Below, piece after piece: positions 46,861 to 58,709 of a stretch of 64,000 bases of DNA (position 1 is the stretch's first letter; each line of letters starts with the position of its first letter). This DNA is from Druceiella hillmani (taxonomy: Eukaryota > Arthropoda > Insecta > Lepidoptera > Hepialidae). Below the pieces are notes generated by a model that saw only the letters and a list, made by a program, of their open reading frames with translations, made no database searches and was not told the origin of the DNA. Location: contig JAYKKI010000088.1 of assembly GCA_039881145.1 (NCBI GenBank), positions 5,684,001-5,748,000 of the forward strand, read 5' to 3'. The translations under genes and the position numbers were made by a program.

Positions 46861-47399
46861 ATGTCTTTACTGAAGGTTTTTCTAAATTATCATCAAATTC
46901 TTGTCCAATATCAATGACTAGCTATTGTCTACAGTTCGCATGTAAATAGGATTTACCAAGATGAAAGATCCTATATTTATCTCCATAAGATAGGTTATAT
47001 ATATAATACATTTTAAAATTTATTAGGTACGTAATTTATATTAGCTTAGACGAAAACTTTTTATAATGTGTTGATGTACATATGAGTTTGTTGATGATTT
47101 TCGAGAAAGAAGAAACAAATATTTTGAGCTTCTTACCTCATTTTGCAATTTGTCATTTAAAATTTTTCTCACTCGGATTTGATGACACATATTTTCAATT
47201 TCATTACAGATTTTTCAAGTTTCTCTATACAGCTGCTCAATGTAGTAGAATTTGTTATAAAACTAATATAGGAACTTAAATACTTTCACACATTTTTCAA
47301 TATAAATATCGTGGTATGAATGATTTTTATCGTGGGATGACCTAATTTTTATATTAACACAAGTAATTCATATAATTCAAAGAAGCAAGTGCAAAATAA

Positions 47400-49060
47400 G
47401 AAATAGGAATCGTTATCATTCAAATTGTTACAATGGACGTACTGCCAGACGTAATTCATCTCTCAATACAACTACGCCAAGCCTTAACGAGGCTTGACAA
47501 ATTCGAGCATTGGGACCCTCGTCAAATAATTCTCTCTCACAGTCTGCACGTCTATTGTTCAATATTCAATACTGTCAATGTTGCGGCGTTGTATGAGGGG
47601 CATTGTGCATGGCACGGTTACCTTCAGCCCCCTTCGTCTGAGGAGCAACCGCAATGTAGCTTTGCAGTACCTAGGGTTACCAGATATTCGGAATTTCCCG
47701 GATTGTTCGAAAATTTGTGATAATAATTTGTGATCCAGGAGTATAATAAGTTTGCCACAGAAATGTGGAACTATAGGGTAAGTGTTAAAAATTGTTTTGT
47801 TAACATTTTTTTGCGAAACTATATATGTTATGCATTGCAGTTTTACTATCTTGATAAATCGAAAGACAAGAAAGAGAGGATATCGAGGTATAATTTTAAA
47901 TTCGAATAAATTGCGTAGAATGTTGCTCCAGAATTTGACAGTTCTTATTAAATAATCCCGATGGTAATATATTGATTAAAATACTTAATTAAAATACGAA
48001 CAAAATTTACAAAACATTTTCATCGTTAAACTTTGAAAAGTTAAATTTAAGTTTATATCAACTATTTCAAAAATAAATTAAATTTAAGATTAATTTTAAC
48101 ATTATATTTTATTATTCTAAAAATATATCTTCCTCATTTTATTATTTTAAAATTGATTCATTTAATCAAACAAATTTAAAGTTAATTTTAAATTTAAATT
48201 TAATTACGTTAAAAATGTTATTTCATTATCCGTCTTTGTTAGATTATTCTAATTTTTCTGTAAAACAAATCGAAAATTACTTTTAGAATTAAATTTAGTT
48301 ATATTAAAATTTATTTATTTTTATTTTCAATTTAAATATTTCAAGAATTAAAATGAATATAACGAATTGTTAAATTTACTTAAACAATCTAAATACTATT
48401 TGATATTATTGATCTGAATGTTTTTTTGTGGTTTAACAACTTTGTCGGGTTAAAGAAATGTTTTTTTCTTAAACTACAAGTAGATATATTATGTTAATTT
48501 TTACAGTGTAGTGTAAACAACAAGGAACGAATAATGTTATTTGAATGAGGTTTTATTTCTGAATTTACCTTATTTTCCAGGTCTGCATCCTATAGAAATA
48601 TGTTGCAAAAGGGCCATTTAACATATGACAATCCTACAAGCACACTTTTCAGGATATGTAATACTTAGACAGACTGTGCGGTACATTCTCTTACTTTGAA
48701 CCCACTTTGCTTTGTTCGTTACCGCGTTAGCGTTTAAGTCGCGTCCGTTTTAACCAGGCTAAGTGACATAATAGTTGCGTGCGGGTGATAAAAATATTTT
48801 AATACTTGTGCCCTTTTTATTTTATTCGCCAGCAATAATAGCAAAAGGTTGTTTTTTTTTTAAATAAAGCAATACGGATGCTGGAATTCCCAAGATTTTC
48901 TTGAGGAGATGATTTTGTGACATCGTGTAGGACAGTTCAACATCGTTTATATTTTTATCGTCTGAGACGAATTGATCAGTATTTTCGTTACATATTAAAA
49001 GGAAAATGAATCAGAATGGTGATTTCGGGAATTGCATTTTGAGACAATATAATGGATTTA
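47400..49060 (-). repeat. Extended module A/D, copy 3, split by an insertion
   Basis: The left half (47400-47665) and right half (48640-49060: CTTTGAACCCACTTTGCTTT, GTTACCGCGTTAGCG, TTTTAACCAGGCTAAGTGAC) are contiguous in the two sister copies. About 0.97 kb of foreign AT-rich DNA separates them here. A 95-codon frame over the left half (47433-47720) runs into the insertion and is not conserved. Confidence 0.7.
47668..48640. mobile_element. Probable non-coding insertion in repeat copy (about 0.97 kb)
   Basis: Absent from the sister copies at 39.5 and 46.5 kb. It starts near TAGGGTTACCAGATATTCGG and its far side contains TTATTTTCCAGGTCTGCATC-CTA. The two ends read inward as weakly similar terminal repeats (TAGG...CAGA...GGAA). 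Bases 48030-48370 are a TTTAAATTTAA-rich stretch. No transposase frame and no clear target duplication, so the boundaries are approximate. Confidence 0.45.
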
Positions 49061-49429
49061 CTGAATTTACTTTTAATTATATAACTTTAATAATTCCATT
49101 TTAATTTTTGTGGTTGTGAAATATTTACAAATTTTCCATTGCAGAAAAATGGAAAACCCCTAAAAAAACGATCAATAATATTTACCGTGAATATAAATTA
49201 AATTACGAAAAAATATATAAAGGTTTAGGCTTTAAGGAAAGTAGCAGCATGGCTGTTGCAAGTTGTTTTGATACTTTTATCTTCTTGCCTTTTTTCTGTA
49301 GCCATTTTTCTGTAAAATTTATGTATTTATTTTAGTGGTCTTCAAATGATATGTGTACACGTTATGCTATCTTAATGACTTATAAGCAATTTCTTTCAGT
49401 TAATTGAGGCACTATATTTTGAGAACTTA

Positions 49430-51340
49430 TTACTGTTGACGACGTTAGTTTATAGAAAATATTGAAAATTATAAACGAAAGAAATTCTTCTAAAATATCA
49501 ACAACTTACGATTGTCTGCCATTCACTATTTATCTCCATAAAATAGGTTACAAAAGTTAAAACTTTTTAAGAATATCTGTTTTAATTATGAGCATTCAAA
49601 ATAGATCAAACAGATAAATTTACTTTTGCATTTATTATGTTGCCTGTAAATAAGGAAGAAGAAGAGAATTATGTAGTATAGGATGGAAAGAGATTGCACA
49701 GTGATAAAGAGACAAGACTGAAACAATTTGATTTCAAACACCTTTTGAAAACAGAATGTCACAATTAAGTCCATACTAGAGTTTGGACTTTATCCAGGAG
49801 TACTCATGGGCAGTGGACATGTCTTTGGTAATGGAACGATTAAACTGATTGAATGAAAACAATGTCTCGTTCTAGTTAACGAACTTTTACGATAACATCC
49901 TTTGTATTTTTTATATAATACAGTCCAAAATTTTAATTTTTTAGAACGAAAACGTATTGCTTACTATAATTTTCTCAGGCGCATATTCAAAATAAATGTT
50001 TTTTTGTGTCATATAACGACTAATTAACGAAATCTAATTAAACTAATCAACCTATCTTCTTACTAAAGTGCTTGATATAAGTAAGTATTCTATATTAATT
50101 TCAATTATATACCTCTATGTGTTTCTGAGAAAAAGATGGTCTGAATAGACAGATGGACGGACAACGAAGTGAATAAGTGTTCCTTTTTTACTTTTGCGGT
50201 ACGAAACCCTAAAAATTCACTTTTTACCTAACTTAGATTTCGAACTCTAAAAACTATGGTTTATAAATAAACACTAAGGACGGAGTCAATATTTTGTTGA
50301 TATTGACAAATGGGTAATAATTTAATAGGCGTCTTTCAGATCAAGACTTCAAAACTGATTAAAATATATTCGTTGCATACCGTGATTTAAACGAAAGACA
50401 GGATTTTTTTGCGCACACAAACGCATCTCAATATTTCAATTTCATGTTTTATTAAATATTTTTATGTACTATTTTTATTTAATAATACTAGAAAGCCAAT
50501 GAAATACTTAACGAAACTAAATCGCTCTTCCGTTAACAAATACTGCTTACCTATTTCCATTATCATTTTATTGGGCAGGATTTTCCAATTCATCACGAAA
50601 TCATAATTTTTTTGGGGATTTTCCAGCTCCGCAGGTATCAGATTGTACTCAAGGCGGTTCCTCAATACGGGGCCGAGATGTAAAGTTTGACAGCCGATAA
50701 ATTAGGTCACGAAAGAAAAGTTTTTTGCGAACTGATTAAGAGAAATGCTTTCTCCTTCATATTTTAAGGAAAAAGTTAAGAAAGTTTAAATACTGATATC
50801 GTTTATAAACGGCGACTTTTAATGAAAATACTATAAGAAAACGTAATATTTCGTTTTGATATGCAAAAATTAAAACAATAAAATATAAATTATATTCTTT
50901 CAAATAAACAGAATTTTTTTTCCATGTAACGATCAAGATATCGTAAATAGACATTACAAAATTTTAATTGTTTATTAATTAACTGTTAATAGAAGGTTAA
51001 TACCTCATTTATAGAACAATTTATAGTAAGCAAAACTCTGCTTCATAATTATAATGCCAAATAAGTATTAACGAATTACCTTTTTTGGTTCTTTGATTTT
51101 CCTACTCATTGTACTGAAATTTTACAAATTTTTCACGATATTATTGTTTTGGTTTTTGTATGTTTTAACATTTAAAATGTTTTAACACGTGTGAATTTGC
51201 CGAAGTGGGCGGTTAGGTCAATTCGGATATGAAATTAAAAATGCTACATTATGCGATTTTATACTAACGACTCAATTGTAGCGCAATACGCTATTCTCAC
51301 TCTCGCTGACATTTCGTTACACATTTTGGTGATGCTATTT
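49430..51340 (-). repeat. Repeat segment duplicated at 59890-61760
   Basis: In the same order as at 59890-61760: ATATCAACAACTTACGATTG/ATATCAACTACTATC, GAGATTGCACAGTGATAA/GAGATTACACAGTGATAA, module F, ACTAAGGACGGAGTCAATAT/ACTAAGGAGAAGTCAATAT, module R, then ATCAAGATATCGTAAATAGA/TCAAGATGTCGTGAGTAGAT and GAAGGTTAATACCTCATTT. The shared block spans about 1.9 kb. A copy of the GACAGATGGACGGAC...CGGTACGAAACCCTA motif (50120-50215) is present only in this copy. Confidence 0.8.
50440..50830 (-). repeat. Module R, copy 8 (minus orientation)
   Basis: Contains TCAAGGCGGTTCCTCAATAC, GGGGCCGAGATGTAAAGTTT, CAGCCGATAAATTAGGTCAC and CTGATTAAGAGAAATGCTTT. The AAACAACAACCCTAA element is decayed (TATAAACGGCGAC). 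Confidence 0.85.
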
Positions 51341-51640
51341 TGGTTGATTTGCAGATAGTAATTCGGCAAGAAATTCTATTAGAAATGCTCAATGAAAGCA
51401 ACATAACCTGGTATTTTTAAATCTTCATTAAAAATTAAGTCGCTTTCAATATCACTTAAACATGGGATTCTGGGATGGGATTTTTCAGCTCGCAGAATTG
51501 GTAATTAGGTCATAGTGAGGATACATTAATGAGCGTAACGAGTTTAGTGACTCATTGATAGTGTAAATGCCAAGTTTTATCTTGATTAGTCTATGAAAAA
51601 TCTTCGAACAACCAAGTCAATAGGGGAGAAAGTGAGAAAT

Positions 51641-52475
51641 ATGAGGAAAATCGAGTACCGTGCTCTTATCAATTTCCTTACCAAGCAAACAATCATACTG
51701 GAAGAGAGGTCATTCGTTTACGGGGCTCTTGTCTGGGTAAAGTCATCATTTAAAACTGGCACAGTACCTTTAAACAAGGCTGGAACTCAAAAGAAGACGA
51801 CTCAGGGTTTGGACGACGTATTACAATTACAACTCGTAAAATCATTCAAGGAGTCAAAAAGTTAATATTTGAAGAGGAAAGACTAAGGTCAGCGCAAGGT
51901 GTGTGTCGACAATACCTACTCTGCCTCAAAAAAAACAACGCGGGGAGTGTTCTCTCGTGTTTTTACACCTCCGTACTGATTATAAGGATCAACTATTGAG
52001 TCGAATTATTACTGGGATCAAAACTTGGATTTATTTTTATGAATGAGAATTCCAACAGGACTCTATGCAATGGCACAAAAAGGCATACAGCCACTCAGAA
52101 AGTTTAAAAGTTGGCTGGAATCGATCGGATCGATCTGGATCGTGGCAACAGTCTTTTGGAATTCAGAGAGGATCTTGACCACAGATTACAAAGATAAGAC
52201 GCCTTCATAACCAGGAGACACTATGCTTTAATCCTGGAGTAGTGGAAAGATTTCATCAAAGAAAAAATAAGGGAAAAATTAACCAAAGTTGTCCTCCTTC
52301 TGCACGACAATCCCCTAGTTTACAAGAGTTGTGTTTTTAAAAAACTTAGAAGGACGCAGTTTCTGCTTACTTTTCGGTCAAAAGTAAAATATTTTTTTTG
52401 AAGGTATACATAAGCTAATTGAAAGATGGGAAAAATATATTAGGGTAGCAGGTGAATATATTGAAAAAGATAAAT
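51641..52475 (+). pseudogene. Mariner (SETMAR-like) transposase, degenerate
   Basis: The N-terminus MRKIEYRALINFLTKQ and then SFVYG match the mariner DNA-binding helix. After frameshifts come LLSRIITGIKTWIYFYE (about 51995), QDSMQWHKKA (52060), TVFWNSE-like and TTDYKDKTPS (about 52170), KDFIKEKIREKLTK then VVLLLHDNPLVYKS (to about 52335), and the usual C-terminus GIHKLIERWEKYIRVAGEY (52400-52460). Of the DD34D triad, the first Asp (normally GDETW) is Ile here (GIKTW), the second is kept (HDN), and the third with its PYSPDLAPSDY region is deleted between 52340 and 52350. Mariner proteins have about 345 residues; here about 280 codons remain. Terminal repeats not found. Confidence 0.85.
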
Positions 52476-52584
52476 ACATTTGTATATTTATTCTCACTTT
52501 TTTAGAAATTAGTTAAAAAGAGCACAAACATTTGAATAGAGCAGTTTATTATGGTAGAGAAATGACATATTATTTTATTTTTAG

Positions 52585-52680
52585 GGTTCCGTAGGTCAAA
52601 AGAGAAACACAAAAACTTTAAAATTTTTCTCATGCCTCCATTTGTCACATCCGTTTTCCTCGGAAAAGTTTAAAGCCTAT
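52585..52680 (-). repeat. Dispersed GTTCCG motif, reversed copy
   Basis: TTTTTAGGGTTCCGTAGGTC, then AAAAGAGAAACAC, and CATGCCTCCATTTGTCACAT form the reverse of the two-part motif described at 1115-1205. It lies directly downstream of the mariner. Confidence 0.55.
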
Positions 52681-54380
52681 TAGTTAAAAATTGTGAAGAA
52701 TCTTGTTAACCCGCTTACTTTTCAATATTAAGAATCTAAATGTATTATTTGCATATAAATTTTAGAGGCGGCAAGCTTAATTAATATTTATTTCTATTGA
52801 TTTTTTTTCGCTTCAAGTTGACCATGGTATAAATTGAAACAGCGAATTATTTTCGAAGGTGCAATAGTTAAAATTATATAAAATAGAGTTATTAGAAAAC
52901 AATTGTCTCTTGTAGCCTGTTTACTAGGAAAGTATTTAATTTATGTAGTACTAAGTACTAAGTAACTGGTGCTATGTTTTAGATATACTATATGCTTTTA
53001 AATATATAAAAATTTTCGTACAAGTACCTAAGTGTACACAAAACCGTCTCAGTGAAAGTTACACGTCTAGTAGACGGTTTTGTAGATTAAATATATAATT
53101 GAACAATAAGTTATGAATTGATTTAAACAAAACGCAGGATTCGGAAAAAAGTGTGAATAAAATAATGTAATGGGAGTGGAAGCAGAGACTTGGTCAATAG
53201 AAAAATTGATTCCGTCCTTTAAAAGTTTATGCCCGCTTTAATAAATTCATTGTAAAATATATTGAGGAAAGTTGAAGCGTAATATTTTCACGGCGTACTG
53301 AAACAAATTCATAAAAGTGTACAATAATTTCACAAAAGAAAAGGAATTAAATATTTCTAAGTTTTAGGTTATGTTTTGTTTAAATATTTTAACAAAATTC
53401 TAAAGATTTTTGTATTGAATATGCAAAAATCTTGATAATTCATAGAAAATCGATCTCATGATAAATCAGAGTTTCTGTTTGCCTAATTTCAATTTAAAAA
53501 TCGGACCATTCGTTTTTATATATTACTAAAATCCATGTCGTTTGAATGTCGGCAAGTTTTCTTTTTAACTAATGTTTATTAAGTTTGATTGGATTTTTAC
53601 CAGTGTACGATTTGTCTATTAACTAATGATAATTAATAATGTAGAAATAAAAGGCACTAATAATAAATTAAAGTCATAATTATTTATTCACATAATTACT
53701 CTGTATTTAAACTTAGTTCTGTCTTATCATAGGAATTTTGAAACATTTGACATAGTAGTAGATTCTTTGAATAATATCAACAGAAGAAGACTGAATACTT
53801 TTTATGATTTCCTAAGTTTTGAAAGAGCGCAAAATTATAAGTGTTATCCTTTTCTGATATTGTCACAATACATTAAAGTTCATTAAATATTAAATACTAT
53901 AATAAAAAAATCACTAAAATATCAATATAAAGCGGTATTTAATGTTAAGCAGCGACTATGTTATCATGGAAACAGGCCTAATTCAGAACCCAAGGGACCT
54001 ATTTTAGGAGGGAAAATTATGATAAAAGTAACGAACGTTTGGAAATAAATATACCAAATATACATTCTTATCAGAATTCAAAAACGCTTTAGATATAAGC
54101 AAAAGTTTTAATAATATTAGTTCAGAATTTTCAAAGGAAATTGTATGTAATGGATAGATGGCTGGCTTTAGATATTTTAGTAACAAATTCATTATTAAAG
54201 TTTTTGTTACATTAAGGCAATTTCTGCAACCTGACATAATAATATTAACATATTTAATGAAACATCATGATTATACAAGGTTTACTTCAAACAAATAATT
54301 TTGAAAGAAAACTAGTCTCCAAATCATTTTTATTCCTGAATACCTAAAATGTGGTTAATCAATGTCGAGAGAAGAGAGTG
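52680..54380. other. No gene; one short hairpin
   Basis: ACAAAACCGTCT (53038-53049) pairs perfectly with AGACGGTTTTGT (53072-53083). A minus-strand 77-codon frame (54004-54237) carries no recognisable motif. Otherwise AT-rich. Confidence 0.5.
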
Positions 54381-54720
54381 CAGTTACCTTGGAAGCATTG
54401 TCAGAAGAACAGCGACTTTATGGGGATTCCCCTCACAAGACAAGTGACAGGACGTTAGTAAACAATTTTTTAGTAGTAGTAAATTTTTTAGAATTTTTAA
54501 GCTATTATGAAATTTAGAAAATTGGGGAAATTTATAAAATGAAAATATCGTCTCATTCCGGTCAATAATTTTTTTGGTGTGTGTCTTTTTGTAATATGAG
54601 AAATTCCAAAACGTTATAAGATTTTCTCTTCTGGCTAAAATTATTTACAAATTTATAAAAAATGTTAATTTTGTGGCTTACTTAGATTACCAATTAACAA
54701 GAATTTTGGTTCATAAACTC
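54380..54720 (-). repeat. Modules A (fragment) and F
   Basis: TATGGGGATTCCCCTCACAA and GACAAGTGACAGGAC (54420-54455) match 61975-62015 and weakly 37850. Then comes module F (ATATCGTCTCATTCCGGTCA and AAATTCCAAAACGTTATAAG). Confidence 0.65.
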
Positions 54721-54949
54721 TAATAGAGAGTTCAGCATTGCAATGAGATTCATGTAGGCAAAAATGGAGCATAAAATCAGAATTTACATCTCTTAGGTTC
54801 AGACTTTAACACCAATTTAAGTGTATTATTTAAATTCAGGAATTTTCATTAAATTATTTTTCGAGGATACGATATAGGCATCTGAATATTCAAATTCTAT
54901 GTTAAATTTAATATTATTATTTACCACTTTTTCTTAACTGAACCTACAA

Positions 54950-55400
54950 GATTAGAAGAAAAATACTTCACAATAATTTACCCCTTTGTATATGACCCCG
55001 TTGATAAATACTTTATACAAAATTGGATTATTAATTTTGGCTTAAATTTCCAACTCATTACAAATTTTCGTTGCAAACTTTTTCAGCTTCACAGTTATCC
55101 GACCGAATCGAAGGCGGTTCTTCGATACGGGGTCGAGTTGTAAAATTTGGTAGCTAATAAATTAGGCTGCGAGTGAAAATTTCTTTGCGCACTATTTAAA
55201 AGAAACACTTCCTCTGCTCTCTCAAATGAAAAGATTAAGAACTGATATTATTTACAAAGAACAACCCTGAACAATGATTTTTACTTGAACAAAGCTTATA
55301 CTGTGACGCTGATACAGATATATAGAGCTATAATTTAATTTTTACCTGCATAAGATTATGAAATCTGTGCACTTTAAGATCAAGTAAAATTTTAATAAAT
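54950..55400 (-). repeat. Module R, copy 9 (minus orientation)
   Basis: Contains TCGAAGGCGGTTCTTCGATA, GGGGTCGAGTTGTAAAATTT, GTAGCTAATAAATTAGGCTG and GATATTATTTACAAAGAACA. Well preserved. Confidence 0.88.
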
Positions 55401-55550
55401 TGCAATTTTACGTGTGGCAACAGTGCGTCACCCTTTTTTATAGTCATATAGCTCCGAAACTACAGAAGTTATTAAAGTCAAACTCTTATATAGGAAAGGT
55501 GGGCTACTCAATTTCATTTTGGTTAAAAGCTATTTAAATTTATTTTATGG

Positions 55551-55590
55551 TTTTTTAAATATATATATATATATATATATATTTAAAAAA
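55551..55590. repeat. 40-bp perfect palindrome with (AT)n core
   Basis: TTTTTTAAAT at 55551 and ATTTAAAAAA at 55581 flank an alternating AT run; symmetry is perfect around 55570.5. It may be just a TA microsatellite with symmetric ends. Confidence 0.9.
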
Positions 55591-55599
55591 TGGGTATTG

Positions 55600-56150
55600 A
55601 CCCACTGTGTCCTTAGTACACAGGAATATCCAGTGAGTCAACTCTGGGAGCACAGTGGATCAGAAGTTTATTTCAATGTATAAAGACAGTTCATTGCTAA
55701 TATTTTCAATAAGTTTCATCGAATCAGTATTTTCCGTTACATTTTACATGTTTTCTTTTTCCGTTACACTTAGCATGTCTTTGTTAACAAAATGTATTCT
55801 CCTTAGCTTTTCAATGTTTAATTATTTTACCCATTCAGTGGTACTTTGACTTAACTTCGATAATAATGACAATTAAAGATATTTGTTAAATAGTCACGTA
55901 AGTGTATATAAAAAGACATTAATCTAAAAAATAAATCAGCTAAAATCTTAAACAAAATAAAGCACTCTTAACTTTTAAACTGAATACTTTAGCTACTTTC
56001 AGCGTATCTGTTTTAAGCATTTAGTATCATTTTGGTTTTTATTGCCTACCTACTCTATGAATCACAAATGACATCTTTATAATTAATTATTTATTTTTAT
56101 GAATTTTGACAAAATGTAAAATTAGCACTAATAGCAACTGATGGATAGAG
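55600..56150. other. No feature recognised
   Basis: AT-rich sequence. A 64-codon frame (55655-55849) is compositional. Confidence 0.5.
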
Positions 56151-57988
56151 ATTTGGGAAAAATCAATATTGAAATACTAGTAAGACTGCTGGCGTAAGGT
56201 GTTTCCTCCTTCACCAGGTTTAGACAATATAAGTTTTACCTCACACTCCCTAACATATATAATTCAGGATTACTTATATACGAGTATGCATTAAATTTGC
56301 GATTCACAAGGAGGAAGCTCATGTAATTTTCTAAATTTTCATTACGCTCGCGCAAAAATTTTCCTAAACGATATATACTTTTCCTCTCAGTTGAAAAACG
56401 ATTAAAATTGTAATCTTCCTCACACCATTATGAGTCTTCATTATCAAGAGAAATATTTTCAGTGCCACCTTCTGATTCACTCTGCAGAACTTTTCTAACA
56501 GCTTCTGTTTTATATTTCTTTGATAATTTCTTTTCTTGACTTCTGATATCTGTAATCTAATATTTTCCTTCTCCGGTGTACCCGCGGTAATTAAGCTACG
56601 GCTAGTTTTTCTTTTTCTTATGTTTGCCCTTGGTATAGTTTTGAGGGGTTGCCGAAACTGACTGGGACTTAGAAAAGAGTCCGATAATACCGACGTATCT
56701 TTAGACTTAGAGCTCTGAGGCTTTAATGACTCTTGAGGTTGTACGCACTGTGATTCTAAAGGATCTTGTCGTGAGTCACTCTGAGGCTCTGATGGGTCTT
56801 GCTTGTAACGAACGAAGGCCCTGACCCTTGCTAAAATTTGAAGAATATACTAATGCCCCAGGGATTGTTTCGTTTTCTAGAATTGAATGACTATTTTGCT
56901 AGCTTACGCTAATATCTTGCAAAGATAAGTCAAGTGGATTTCAAAGGACATTAGAATTGAAATGATCAGTCATAGAGCTAGGTAAAAAGTCTTCATCCGT
57001 GAAAACATTCATATAAAGAGGATGGATTCCGGTTTTTTTTAAGGCATTAATAATAATCGTTGTATTCATGGCTTTGATAAATGCATAGGGATTGCATTTC
57101 GCAGCTGAGCTAAATCGTAGATAGTTACAGCTTTTTCTGGATTTTTAAGTCAAAATACCATAGCGGCTTTGTAGTACTTTTTCAATGAAGAATAAATACA
57201 GGAATACATCCAAGGCCACAGCTTTGCTGACGTATGAGGGTGAAGTGTCAATATTATTTTCTTTTACTATATCTAGCGCTTCAATAGACTCGTGTTCATT
57301 TATAATTAATATTGAAACATTTTCTTTAGAACTCGAGGAGTGTTTGATGAAGTATTTCATTGTTTTGACAAATAATTCGTTATTCATCCAACCAGATGAC
57401 GCAGCAACCCCTAATGTTCCAGGGGCAGCACCTTTAATCATGTAATCCTTATAGTTTTTCCTGGGAAAAATAAGTACCGGTGACAAAGCTTTCCTAGTGT
57501 GACTTTTTCGCCGCTTGTTACTTTTCCAATATTCTTACCTTTAGGACCAATTGCTTTTTGGGGTTTTTGCACTAGTATCGTTGCCGTCTCATCAAGATTG
57601 TATATTCTAGTACCGTCCGCAAGAGAAGAATGGGTTTTATACACTTCATGCAGATTATCAAAAAAGATATTTGCGGTTTCATTGATGAATGCAGTTGCTC
57701 TAGCCAGATTGCAAGTTTTCGGTTTGCGTAAAGAAAACTCTCATTATAACGCTTACGAAAAGATTTTAACCAATCAATACCCGCCACCTTGTTTACAATC
57801 CATGACTCTGGCATTTTAATTTTGTTCACTACGGCCATTTTATATGCAACTTTACGACAATATTTTATTGTTAAGCCGTAAAACATAAGTGTTTTTACTT
57901 TGACGTAATTTTTATAGGATTCGGTAAGTGCTTGTTCTTGCTCATTCGTGAAAACTTTATTAATGTCATAATGCGGCACAAGCCTCAA
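56150..57988 (-). pseudogene. Tigger/pogo-family DDE transposase, degenerate
   Basis: The longest coding relic here. From 57988 downward: VPHYDINKVFTNEQEQALTE, YGLTIKYCRKVAYKMAVVNK, MPESWIVNKVAGIDWLKSF (CENP-B-type DNA-binding domain); LADGTRIYNLDETATILVQK (first catalytic Asp kept); GPKGKNIGKVTSGEKVTL; LIFPRKNYKDYMIKGAAPGT; SSGWMNNELF; ILIINEHESIEALDI (normally IMDNHES, so the second Asp is Asn); VALDVFLY (third acidic position kept). A shift near 57090 leads to AFIKAMNTTIIINALKKTGI and FTDEDFLPSSMTDHF, with a stop at 56941. The basic tail continues in decayed form (TPEKENIRLQ, about 56580) to about 56150. The N-terminal helix-turn-helix is missing and several shifts and stops occur. Terminal inverted repeats were not identified. 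Confidence 0.9.
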
Positions 57989-58408
57989 ATTTTTAGTACT
58001 TGTGAAGAGCTGTCTTTTAATTTATTGGTTATGAAAAACAGCAGTTACTTAGAATTTATAAAGATAGAACAATGGAACTGTTTGACCGTTTTAATGTATT
58101 TTTAATAAAGCGTAACTATTTAAATTTATTCATTAATTTGTCATACGTTGTGAAATATTTGAAGGCTTTTGATTACAACAGAGTGGAATATACCCTGAAA
58201 ATAAACGGTATTACTATTTATCTTTAATATAAATAATATTACGAAGAAATCTGAAAAGGCTTACGTTTCATGAAAAGTAGAAGCACCAGATATGCTGATA
58301 ATACGAGTTATTTTTATAATTATATCTTTGCCCGTAAATTCTTTCGTAAATTCGTTCTTTCCGTAATTTTCATGATTTATTTTAATAGCCTCCAAATTAT
58401 ATGTTAAC

Positions 58409-58450
<42 letters not shown>
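57988..58450. other. No gene; ends in a TA microsatellite
   Basis: AT-rich DNA upstream of the Tigger relic; (TA)n runs at 58411-58449. The lost transposase N-terminus would be expected here but I cannot find it. Confidence 0.5.
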
Positions 58451-58451
<1 letters not shown>

Positions 58452-58454
58452 CGA

Positions 58455-58534
58455 TAGTATTTCGATTAACTGAAAGTAATGTATATATATATATATATAT
58501 ATATACACATTACTTTCAGTTAATCGAAATACTA
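58455..58534. repeat. 80-bp perfect palindrome, 28-bp arms and (TA)n centre
   Basis: Arms 58455-58482 and 58507-58534 are exact reverse complements (left arm starts TAGTATTTCGATTAACTGAA) flanking a TA run. The architecture is the same as at 18715-18876, but the arm sequence is different. Confidence 0.93.
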
Positions 58535-58639
58535 TACAGTATGTATCTTCACTTAACTAAATAGCACCCCTTCAATTTGTGCAATCAATCATGTGTAATT
58601 CGGCAAAATGTTTGTTTTTTTTAAATAAGTCTAATTTTG

Positions 58640-58701
58640 TTTCACACAATTAGAACTTCAGTTAGTTTGTGAAGTAACTGAAGTTCAAATTTTGTGTGAA
58701 A
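58640..58701. repeat. Imperfect palindrome, 12-bp perfect core
   Basis: GAACTTCAGTTA (58653-58664) and TAACTGAAGTTC (58675-58686) are exact complements. The symmetry extends outward as TTTCACACAA on the left and TTTGTGTGAAA on the right with a few extra bases. It could be a small foldback element. Confidence 0.75.
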
Positions 58702-58709
58702 TAATAATT

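Noticed and set aside
47433..47720. 95-codon gene with WDPRQIILSHSLHV
   Set aside because: It spans the edge of an inserted segment; the two sister repeat copies do not keep the frame.
57185..57819. Plus-strand frames of 86 and 106 codons
   Set aside because: Antisense to the Tigger transposase, whose motifs are clear on the minus strand.
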